13,528 bases of DNA. It comes from Candidatus Micrarchaeia archaeon. Its GTDB lineage: Archaea; Micrarchaeota; Micrarchaeia; Anstonellales; Bilamarchaeaceae. The stretch is taken from assembly GCA_041650355.1 (NCBI GenBank), contig JBAZLI010000021.1, positions 1-13,528 on the forward strand, read 5' to 3'. A program made the translations under genes and the position numbers. The first letter of the stretch is position 1; each line of letters starts with the position of its first letter. The notes beneath the pieces were generated by a model that was not told the DNA's origin, made no database searches, and worked only from the letters and a program-made list of their open reading frames with translations. Positions 7,355 through 12,301 of this stretch are shown here, piece after piece.

Positions 7355-7690
7355 ATGAAAAAAATGCTCGGTCTGATTGCAGTGTTGATTGTTGCAGAGC
7401 TTCTGCTGGCTGGCTGCACTAGTACGCAGCCTCCTGCCGGGAACGCCACGGGCAGTACGGTGGCGATACAGAACTTTGCGTTCAACCCTGCGACATTGAC
7501 TGTGAAGGCCGGAGCGACCGTGAAATGGACGAACGAGGACGCGGCGCCGCACCAGATAAATTCAGGCACGTTCAACTCGCAGTCGTTGAACACAGGCGAT
7601 TCATTCGAGTTCAAATTCGACACGCCGGGAGCGTACAATTACACGTGCTCCATACATCCTTCGATGAAGGGCGCGATAGTGGTGCAATAG
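7355..7690 (+). CDS. Amicyanin/plastocyanin-like blue copper lipoprotein
   Basis: A 111-residue secreted electron carrier. A KK-containing n-region and hydrophobic stretch lead to a lipobox, LLAGC, with the lipidated Cys at 21. A short linker rich in Pro, Gly and Thr (22-34) precedes the cupredoxin domain (about 35-111). The four type-1 copper ligands are visible: H66 in APHQI, then C98, H101 and M104 in YTCSIHPSMKG. The C-terminus ends on the last strand (AIVVQ). Overall spacing resembles amicyanin. The ATG at 7355 gives a normal signal peptide and has GGGATGGGGT in front; ATG at 7343 would add MGWG. It sits between flavodoxin and a possible heme-binding membrane protein, which suggests an electron-transfer unit at the membrane. 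Confidence 0.9.
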   Translation: MKKMLGLIAVLIVAELLLAGCTSTQPPAGNATGSTVAIQNFAFNPATLTVKAGATVKWTNEDAAPHQINSGTFNSQSLNTGDSFEFKFDTPGAYNYTCSIHPSMKGAIVVQ

Positions 7691-7708
7691 GCCGCAGGAG
7701 ACGATGCC

Positions 7709-7927
7709 ATGCTGCAGGAAATAAGCTATTACCTGGTTTTCGGGAAGCCGCTCATAATGTACATTGGAATAGCTACGATGCTTTCGCTTCTCGCTACCGC
7801 AACCATAGGATTCCTGAACTACACTGGCCGCAAAATCATTCCGTTCAAATGGCACCCTCGCATGGCCGCACTAACAATACTGCTTGCGCTTATCCACGGC
7901 ATCCTGGGCGTTCTGCTCTATTTCTGA
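7709..7927 (+). CDS. Small two-helix membrane protein with H-X13-H helix (possible heme protein)
   Basis: A 72-residue protein with two predicted membrane helices, about 15-36 and 50-71, joined by a basic loop (TGRKIIPFKW). The second helix carries H49 (in KWHPRMA) and H63 (in LIHG), 14 residues apart. This is the His spacing on one helix in cytochrome b type proteins. There are no other His residues, so heme binding would need a homodimer or a partner. That function is inferred from spacing and context only. The ATG at 7709 has AGGAG nine bases upstream; an out-of-frame ATG at 7704 is ignored. It starts 18 bp after the cupredoxin stop and probably shares its transcript. Confidence 0.75.
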   Translation: MLQEISYYLVFGKPLIMYIGIATMLSLLATATIGFLNYTGRKIIPFKWHPRMAALTILLALIHGILGVLLYF

Positions 7928-7950
7928 GCCCAATAAGTAAGGCAAATTTA

Positions 7951-8067
7951 AGCTGGGTAAGGGAGTTGAGCCCTTCTATCCCGCTTACTGCTATGCAGGA
8001 AGGCATTCGTCGGTTCGCCGACGAATCCAATCTGCAGGCGGGCACATAGCCGATCTGTCAACCCAGC
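7951..8067 (-). tRNA. tRNA-Cys (anticodon GCA) with anticodon-loop intron
   Basis: The exons fold into a 71-nt cloverleaf. Acceptor GCTGGGT (8067-8061) pairs with ACCCAGC (7958-7952), with discriminator T at 7951, as expected for tRNA-Cys. The D arm has a short ACA/TGT stem and contains GG. The anticodon stem CCCGC/GCGGG frames CTGCAG plus A, giving anticodon GCA. The T stem is AAGGG/CCCTT. Two oddities are a T loop of CTCAACT, with C at the normally invariant T54, and a three-pair D stem. The 46-nt intron is at 37/38. No 3' CCA is encoded. It is convergent with the H-X13-H protein gene. The weak D arm and unusual T loop keep the score below that of the other tRNAs. Confidence 0.78.
7986..8031 (-). 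other. Anticodon-loop intron (37/38) of tRNA-Cys
   Basis: This 46-nt intron has a splice-site fold: CTGC (32-35) pairs with intron GCAG (7991-7988) as a four-pair central helix. The bulges are AG^A and TA^A, with the anticodon stem outside. Inside is a 9-bp perfect hairpin, ATTCGTCGG/CCGACGAAT, with a CGAA loop (8003-8024 region). Cutting after the second base of each bulge gives the canonical position. Confidence 0.78.
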
Positions 8068-8072
8068 TCGAC

Positions 8073-8174
8073 AGGGGGCTTCTTATTATTAGTTCGCCCC
8101 CTTCAGTTGTGGTCGGTAGTCCGACCACTTCCCCGACAAAGTGCTACGCACCTTACGGTTCCGTGATACCCCCT
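8073..8174. ncRNA. Unassigned hairpin-rich segment (candidate structured RNA)
   Basis: There is no plausible gene here. Four hairpins follow one another: GGGGGC/GCCCCC (8074-8101), GTGGTCGG/CCGACCAC with a 4-base loop (8109-8128), GTGC/GCAC (8141-8151) and ACGG/CCGT (8155-8164). The outer ends AGGGGG (8073-8078) and CCCCCT (8169-8174) can also pair, closing the whole segment and competing with the first hairpin. I found no box C/D set, no convincing H/ACA architecture, and no SRP or RNase P core. On the minus strand it lies directly upstream of tRNA-Cys and could be its leader. Strand and identity are unknown. Confidence 0.35.
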
Positions 8175-8180
8175 TGCAAA

Positions 8181-8290
8181 AATAATCTCTTTCGTTGCTC
8201 AGGGTAACTCTATTTATCCTTAAAACGGCTTTTAAACACTATTGTTATTTTAAAAACATTTCCGACCTTAAAGTTATTCCTGGGAGCTCA
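8181..8290. other. AT-rich intergenic stretch with promoter-like boxes
   Basis: About 110 bp with no plausible gene. TATTTTAAAAACA (about 8246-8258) is a TATA-like box on the plus strand, pointing to a start near 8277. GATAAATAG and GATTATTTTT on the minus strand are candidates for transcription into the hairpin-rich segment and tRNA-Cys. I see nothing else here. Confidence 0.3.
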
Positions 8291-8352
8291 CTTTCTTTTT
8301 TGAGGGTGAAACACTCAGACCCTTTTTTCTTTTAAAGAAAAAAGGGGATATG
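8291..8352 (+). repeat. Palindrome-bearing short repeat, copy 2 (upstream of tRNA-Lys)
   Basis: This copy has the same order as 6139-6196: T-rich, AGGGTGAAACACTCAGACCC, a 13-bp palindrome (CCCTTTTTTCTTT/AAAGAAAAAAGGG), then GATATG. It ends about 5 bp before the tRNA-Lys gene. The palindrome centre TTTTAAA (8330-8336) also works as a TATA-like box, about 24 bp from the mature tRNA 5' end. Confidence 0.6.
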
Positions 8353-8356
8353 TGGT

Positions 8357-8476
8357 GGGCTCGTAGCTCAGCTTGGCCAGAGCGGCGGACTTTTAATCCG
8401 TAGGCCAGGGGTTCAAATATTTTCTGTTTCGGAACGCGAAATCCGAAACCGGAAACTGGATTTCCCCTCGAGCCCG
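8357..8476 (+). tRNA. tRNA-Lys (anticodon UUU) with T-loop intron
   Basis: The exons give a 75-nt cloverleaf. Acceptor GGGCTCG (8357-8363) pairs with CGAGCCC (8469-8475), with discriminator G at 8476. The D arm is GCTC/GAGC. The anticodon stem GCGGA/TCCGT holds the uninterrupted loop CTTTTAA, giving anticodon TTT. The variable loop is AGGCC and the T stem is AGGGG (8407-8411) with CCCCT (8464-8468). A 45-nt intron splits the T loop after A59; removing it restores TTCAAAT. No 3' CCA is encoded. The fibrillarin gene starts 24 bp downstream. The only upstream promoter-like box is in the adjacent repeat. Without allowing a T-loop intron, a tRNA finder could miss or misjudge this gene. Confidence 0.92.
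8418..8462 (+). other. T-loop intron (59/60) of tRNA-Lys
   Basis: This 45-nt intron folds well as a bulge-helix-bulge. The T stem is the outer helix. TTCA pairs with TGGA (one T-G wobble) as the four-pair central helix. The bulges are AA^T and TT^T. Inside, TTTTC pairs with GGAAA, then TTTCGG with CCGAAA. Cutting each bulge after its second base leaves TTCAAAT, the same outcome and site as in tRNA-Arg. Confidence 0.85.
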
Positions 8477-8500
8477 TCATGTTTTTATGCGTGATTTAAG

Positions 8501-9157
8501 ATGGTCGTGAAACTGTTCGAAGGAGTTTTCAGCGTTGACGGTCGGTTAGCCACAGAAAACCTGGCCCCCGGGGCCCGAGTTTACGGGGAAAAGCTCCATA
8601 AGATAGATGAAAAGGAATACCGCGAATGGGACCCCTACAGGAGCAAGCTCGCCGGAGCGATAAGGCGCGGCCTGAAGGAAATGCCCATACAGCCCGGGAT
8701 GAATATTCTTTACCTGGGCGCGAGCACAGGCACAACCCCTTCCCATGTTTCGGACATAATAGGGCCTGAAGGAACGGTTTTCTGCGTCGAGATTTCAGCG
8801 ACCAGCATGAGGCAGCTGCTTCCGCTCTCGGAAAAAAGGGAGAACCTGGTTCCGATACTAGGGGACGCGAGAAAGCCCGATGATTACAAAGATGTGGGCA
8901 AAGTTGATGTGATATACCAGGATGTTGCACAGCCGGACCAGGACGACATACTCATCATCAACGCGAAAAAATTCCTCAAGAAAGACGGATTCGCGATGCT
9001 GTGCATAAAGAGCCAGAGCATAGACGTGCTGAAATCCCCCCGCGACGTTTTCGCAATCGTGAAGAAGAAGCTCGAACCGCATTTTGATGTCGTGCAGGAA
9101 ATGGAACTTGAGCCTTTTGACAAGGACCATCTCTTCATCGTCCTGAAAAAGAAGTGA
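8501..9157 (+). CDS. flpA: Fibrillarin-like rRNA/tRNA 2'-O-methyltransferase
   Basis: This is the catalytic subunit of the archaeal box C/D guide RNP, which methylates ribose 2'-OH in rRNA and tRNA with S-adenosylmethionine. The protein is 218 residues, near the usual 220-230. The N-terminal beta domain (1-60) leads to a Rossmann methyltransferase. The SAM loop YLGASTGTTPSHVSD is at 71-85, the acidic residue after strand 2 is E97 (FCVEIS), and the family motif VIYQDVAQPDQ is at 138-148. K170 in LCIKSQSID and the DVLKSP segment follow. D122, D141 and K170 match the expected active-site positions. The ATG at 8501 has GTGATT upstream. Nop5, its usual operon partner, is not in the window. The gene follows tRNA-Lys closely and converges with the synthetase alpha gene, 8 bp apart. 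Confidence 0.96.
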   Translation: MVVKLFEGVFSVDGRLATENLAPGARVYGEKLHKIDEKEYREWDPYRSKLAGAIRRGLKEMPIQPGMNILYLGASTGTTPSHVSDIIGPEGTVFCVEISATSMRQLLPLSEKRENLVPILGDARKPDDYKDVGKVDVIYQDVAQPDQDDILIINAKKFLKKDGFAMLCIKSQSIDVLKSPRDVFAIVKKKLEPHFDVVQEMELEPFDKDHLFIVLKKK

Positions 9158-9165
9158 AAAAATAT

Positions 9166-10548
9166 TCAGAGGCTTCTCCTGTACTCGGCGTATTCAGCGA
9201 GCTTCTTCACCGCTTTCACCGCAGAGAGCGGATTGTTGTATGTTGGAACGCCGTTGCTTTCCAGCATCCTTCTCTGCTCCTCGGTGTACTTTCCGCCCAT
9301 CGCAACAACCGCAATTGGCTTCCTCTTGTCGTCCGACGCCTTTATGAGCACCTTGAGCAGCCTCTCGTCTATGGGCGGGACCTGGAACAAGACATCGATG
9401 ATTATCGCGTCCATGTTCGCGTCCCGCATGAACGCCTCTATCGCCCCGGAGAATTTCTCGACTCCGGCGTCGGCAATCAGGTCCAGCGGATTGCCCGCGC
9501 TCCCGTACGAAGGAAGCGAAGCGCCAACTGCCTTTTTTGTCCCGGTTTCCATCCTGCCCAGCTCAAGGCCTTCCTGCTGGAGCGCATCGGCTGTAAGCAC
9601 TCCTATTCCGCCTCCGTTGGTTATCACGCCGATTTTCCTTCCGCGAGGGAGCGTCTGCCTGAATATCTTCACGAAATCAAACAACTCCTCGAGGCTCTCG
9701 GCTTCTACTACCTTCGCCTGCCTGAACGCAGCCTTGTACGCGAGGTAATCCCCGGCGAGGTTCCCGGTGTGCGAACGCGCGGCCTCGCTCGCCTCCTCCC
9801 CTCTCCCAGCCTTGAGCACTATTATCGGTTTTTTCCTATTTGTCCTCTTCATCGCCTCGAAAAGCTTCCTCCCGTCCTTCGCTCCTTCTATGTAAAGTAT
9901 GATAGTCTCGGTCTTCCCATCCGCTTCCAGGTAATCCAGCAGCCCGGCCTCCGAAATAACCGCGCCGTTCCCGTAGGATATGAATTTGGATATGCCGACC
10001 CCGTAGCTGGCCGCGAGGTCCACAATCGTGCTCCCCACCCCGCCACTTTGGGTTATGAACGAAATAGAGCCGGGCGCGGGCCTCTGGAATTTGTAGAAAG
10101 GCATGAATATGCTGTCCACCCGTGTGTGCGGGTTGAGCACCCCGAGGCAGTTCGGCCCGATGAGCGCGATATTGTTTTTGACGCAGATGCCTTTCACCTG
10201 CTGTTCGAGCGCGTCGTTCCCGACTTCGGCAAAGCCGCCGGAAAGGACCACAGCGCTTTTTATCTTTTTCCGTCCGCACTGCTCTAGGATTCCAGGAACG
10301 GTTTGCGCAGGCGTGGCAATTATCGCCGCATCCACATTCCCGCCCACTGCGAGCACGTCCGAGTAACACGTGAGCCCAAGCAGTTTTCCGTACTTGGGGT
10401 TTACGGGGTAAAGTTTCCCCCCGAAACCGCCTTCGACGAGGTTCTTGAGTATCACGCATCCCAGCTTCTCAGGATTGTCGCTTGCCCCTACCACCGCGAG
10501 GCTCTTTGCTTCGAACAGGTATTTCAGGTTTTTGAGCAGTTTGTCCAT
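9166..10548 (-). CDS. acdA: ADP-forming acetate/acyl-CoA synthetase, alpha subunit
   Basis: This subunit binds CoA and carries the phosphohistidine in acyl-CoA + ADP + Pi = acid + CoA + ATP, the energy-conserving last step of archaeal peptide and sugar fermentation. The protein is 460 residues, the normal size for separate alpha subunits. A Rossmann CoA-binding domain (about 10-135; VVGASDNPEKLG, then GPNCLGVLNP) is followed by two flavodoxin-like ligase domains. One starts at about 155 (SFITQSGGVGST) and one at about 300 (GVITNGGGIGVL). The catalytic His is H260 in RSHTG. It is the last gene of the 12249-to-9166 operon and starts 3 bp after the AlkD-like stop. The beta subunit is in the same operon but two genes away. 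Substrate range (acetate, branched-chain or aryl acids) cannot be read from the sequence. Confidence 0.94.
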   Translation of the reverse strand: MDKLLKNLKYLFEAKSLAVVGASDNPEKLGCVILKNLVEGGFGGKLYPVNPKYGKLLGLTCYSDVLAVGGNVDAAIIATPAQTVPGILEQCGRKKIKSAVVLSGGFAEVGNDALEQQVKGICVKNNIALIGPNCLGVLNPHTRVDSIFMPFYKFQRPAPGSISFITQSGGVGSTIVDLAASYGVGISKFISYGNGAVISEAGLLDYLEADGKTETIILYIEGAKDGRKLFEAMKRTNRKKPIIVLKAGRGEEASEAARSHTGNLAGDYLAYKAAFRQAKVVEAESLEELFDFVKIFRQTLPRGRKIGVITNGGGIGVLTADALQQEGLELGRMETGTKKAVGASLPSYGSAGNPLDLIADAGVEKFSGAIEAFMRDANMDAIIIDVLFQVPPIDERLLKVLIKASDDKRKPIAVVAMGGKYTEEQRRMLESNGVPTYNNPLSAVKAVKKLAEYAEYRRSL

Positions 10549-10551
10549 GCA

Positions 10552-11229
10552 CTATCTCCTCAGCCTTTTCTGCACAGCTTCGCCCTGGAGCTCCCTTAGC
10601 GCGTCCTTCGCAATCCACCTCGCGCTCTTAGAGTCAAGCTTTTCAATTTCCCTTGCAGTCCGTATCGCAGATTTGTTGAGGCTTTTGCTGCGTTTGCCGA
10701 TGTTGCGCAAAGCCCAGTTTACCGCCTTCCTCACGAAATTCCGCCCGTCCCCGGATTCGCGTTTTATCGTAGGGTAGAATTTCTCGAATTTCGCATCAGG
10801 GGCTTTTTTGTCGTGGATTGCAAGCGATGCCATCAGGGCGAAGCCGGAGCGCTTTACGAATTCCCCCTCGCGTTTGCTCCATTCGAAGGCTTTTTTGTAA
10901 GCAAAAGGCGTCTTGTCGAAGAGGCGGAAGCAGACCTGGTCGCAAACGTCCCAGGAATCGAAATCGGAAACCCACGCCTCCATCATGGATTCGGAGGTTT
11001 TTTCATGGTCCGCAACCATGGCCGCAAGTATCCGGGCTTCGTGGATTCCTGAGTTCCACAATTTGAGCGCGAGCCTGTGGTCGATGCCTATTTTCCTGGA
11101 CAGCGCGATGAGTTCAGGGGCGCAAATCCCGAGCGTGTTCTTCGGATTAATTCCGAAGCGCGCCATGCCCGCAACGTTTTCGGGATTCGCATTTTTCTTC
11201 AGCTTCTTCAAAACCTTTTCGTATTCCAA
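10552..11229 (-). CDS. AlkD-like DNA alkylation repair protein (HEAT-repeat glycosylase family)
   Basis: A 225-residue all-helical protein of the DNA alkylation repair family (AlkD type), which removes bulky or cationic alkylated bases without base flipping. Conserved positions are visible: W93 and D97 in SWDVCDQ, R127 in FVKRSGF, and W172 in FVRKAVNWALRNIGKRS. These correspond to the Trp, Asp, Arg and Trp that line the AlkD active site. The C-terminus is basic (KRLRR). The start is TTG at 11229, directly after the TGA of the ACT gene, with GGTGA five bases upstream. The two are probably translationally coupled. Nothing links DNA repair to the synthetase genes around it, so co-transcription may be incidental. 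Individual family members differ in substrate, so lesion specificity is open. Confidence 0.88.
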   Translation of the reverse strand: MEYEKVLKKLKKNANPENVAGMARFGINPKNTLGICAPELIALSRKIGIDHRLALKLWNSGIHEARILAAMVADHEKTSESMMEAWVSDFDSWDVCDQVCFRLFDKTPFAYKKAFEWSKREGEFVKRSGFALMASLAIHDKKAPDAKFEKFYPTIKRESGDGRNFVRKAVNWALRNIGKRSKSLNKSAIRTAREIEKLDSKSARWIAKDALRELQGEAVQKRLRR

Positions 11230-11613
11230 TCACTTCACCCTGGTTTCAAATCCGATTTTTTCGAGCTTCTGCAAAGCATTTGAAACATTCTTTGCTTTGA
11301 CCAGCACATGGTCTGTGGAATAAGAAGATATGGCGAATATGCTGATTCCCTCTTCTGCCAGAGCTTTCGCAATACGGGCCAGAAACCCCACCACGTTGAA
11401 ATCCATTACACCATCAAACGTTATTATCTTCCAATTCCTTTCAACGTTGAGCACATCCTCTGGTTTCAGTTTTTTTAATTTCGATTGCTCGATTACAACC
11501 GTGATTTCGTTTTTATCCCTCACCACTGCAAATGCATCTGGGACAATTCTCTTCGCGCTCATTACCGCAAACGTTTGCCTCCAAACGTACGCTTTTTTCT
11601 TTTTGCCAGTCAT
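11230..11613 (-). CDS. ACT-domain protein (COG3603/ACT_7-like)
   Basis: A 127-residue protein with a basic N-terminus (KKKK at 4-7) and a likely tandem ACT fold. The second half is the clearest: the strand VERNWKIITFDG (57-68), then DFNVVGFLARIAKALAEEGISIFAISSY, where residues 71-90 form the helix and 91-98 the next strand, then DHVLV (101-105). ACT pairs usually bind amino acids and regulate enzymes, and this stand-alone class resembles the regulatory part of aspartokinases. No catalytic domain is attached. It begins 12 bp after the synthetase beta stop. A role sensing amino acids for the acyl-CoA synthetase, which can handle amino-acid-derived acids, is attractive but is only inference from the shared operon. 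Confidence 0.8.
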   Translation of the reverse strand: MTGKKKKAYVWRQTFAVMSAKRIVPDAFAVVRDKNEITVVIEQSKLKKLKPEDVLNVERNWKIITFDGVMDFNVVGFLARIAKALAEEGISIFAISSYSTDHVLVKAKNVSNALQKLEKIGFETRVK

Positions 11614-11625
11614 TTTTGTTACCAG

Positions 11626-12249
11626 TTACCTGCTTATCCTCGCATCCACTATGTCGTAGCCTTTGTCGTCGAAAATCACCGGATTCAGGTCCAGCTCCTT
11701 TACGTCATCCTTGTGCATGAACCTGCACGTCGCGAGCATCAGCTCCTTCAATCCGTCTACGCTTATTCCCTTCTGCCCGCGCGTTCCCTTCAGTATGGGG
11801 TGGCTTTTCAGCTCGTCAATCATCTCCTCCACGTCCGCCTCGCTGATGGGGCACAGCCGCGCGGTTATGTCCCTGAAAACCTCCACGTAAACCCCGCCGA
11901 GCCCGAGCACAATGACGTGCCCGAACTGCGCGTCCTTCTTCCCGCCTATTATCAGTTCAATCCCTTTGCGGGCCATCTTCTGCACCAGCATTCCTCGGAT
12001 TTCGTGCCCTTCCGCGCCCTCCATTATCTCGTCGTATGCCAGGGAAAGCGCCTGGTCGTTCCGTATCCCGATTTTCACACCTCCCACGTCGGTCTTGTGC
12101 GAAATCCCCTCGGATATGATTTTGAGCGCCACCGGGTAGCCCATGGACCTCGCGATGAGATGTGTTTCCGTCTTAGTCTTGGCCCAGCCGTAAGGCAGGA
12201 GCCTGAACCTGTTCCTCTTCAGCAATTCGAAATCCTCGAGCATGCCCAT
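11626..12249 (-). CDS. acdB: ADP-forming acetate/acyl-CoA synthetase, beta subunit
   Basis: This ATP-grasp subunit moves phosphate from the alpha-subunit phosphohistidine to ADP. The protein is 207 residues, slightly shorter than the usual 220-240. Visible features are YPVALKIISEGISHKTDVGGV (residues 38-58; H51 is the likely second phosphate-relay His), the lysine-containing strand IELIIGGKKD (about 97-106), GHVIVLGLGGVYVE (about 110-123) and the metal-site segment ELDLNPVIFDD near the C-terminus. The ATG at 12249 lies 26 bp from the AT-rich box at 12275, suggesting a leaderless mRNA; ATG at 12243 is an alternative. It is the first gene of the four-gene operon ending in the alpha subunit. Confidence 0.93.
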   Translation of the reverse strand: MGMLEDFELLKRNRFRLLPYGWAKTKTETHLIARSMGYPVALKIISEGISHKTDVGGVKIGIRNDQALSLAYDEIMEGAEGHEIRGMLVQKMARKGIELIIGGKKDAQFGHVIVLGLGGVYVEVFRDITARLCPISEADVEEMIDELKSHPILKGTRGQKGISVDGLKELMLATCRFMHKDDVKELDLNPVIFDDKGYDIVDARISR

Positions 12250-12269
12250 GCGTCCATTTCTTTGATTAG

Positions 12270-12281
12270 GTTTTTAATTTC
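12270..12281. promoter_or_regulatory. AT-rich box shared by the synthetase operon and rtcA
   Basis: GTTTTTAATTTC is the only AT-rich box in the 52-bp gap between two divergent start codons. Its centre (about 12275) is 26-27 bp from both the ATG at 12249 (minus) and the ATG at 12302 (plus). One element could therefore drive both genes with leaderless mRNAs. Confidence 0.55.
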
Positions 12282-12301
12282 TCTTCATCCCCTATCTCCA
12301 T

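Noticed and set aside
8073..8174. Another intron-rich tRNA with acceptor AGGGGGT/GCCCCCT on the minus strand
   Set aside because: No T-loop consensus, no proper D arm and no convincing anticodon arm could be assembled from the pieces.
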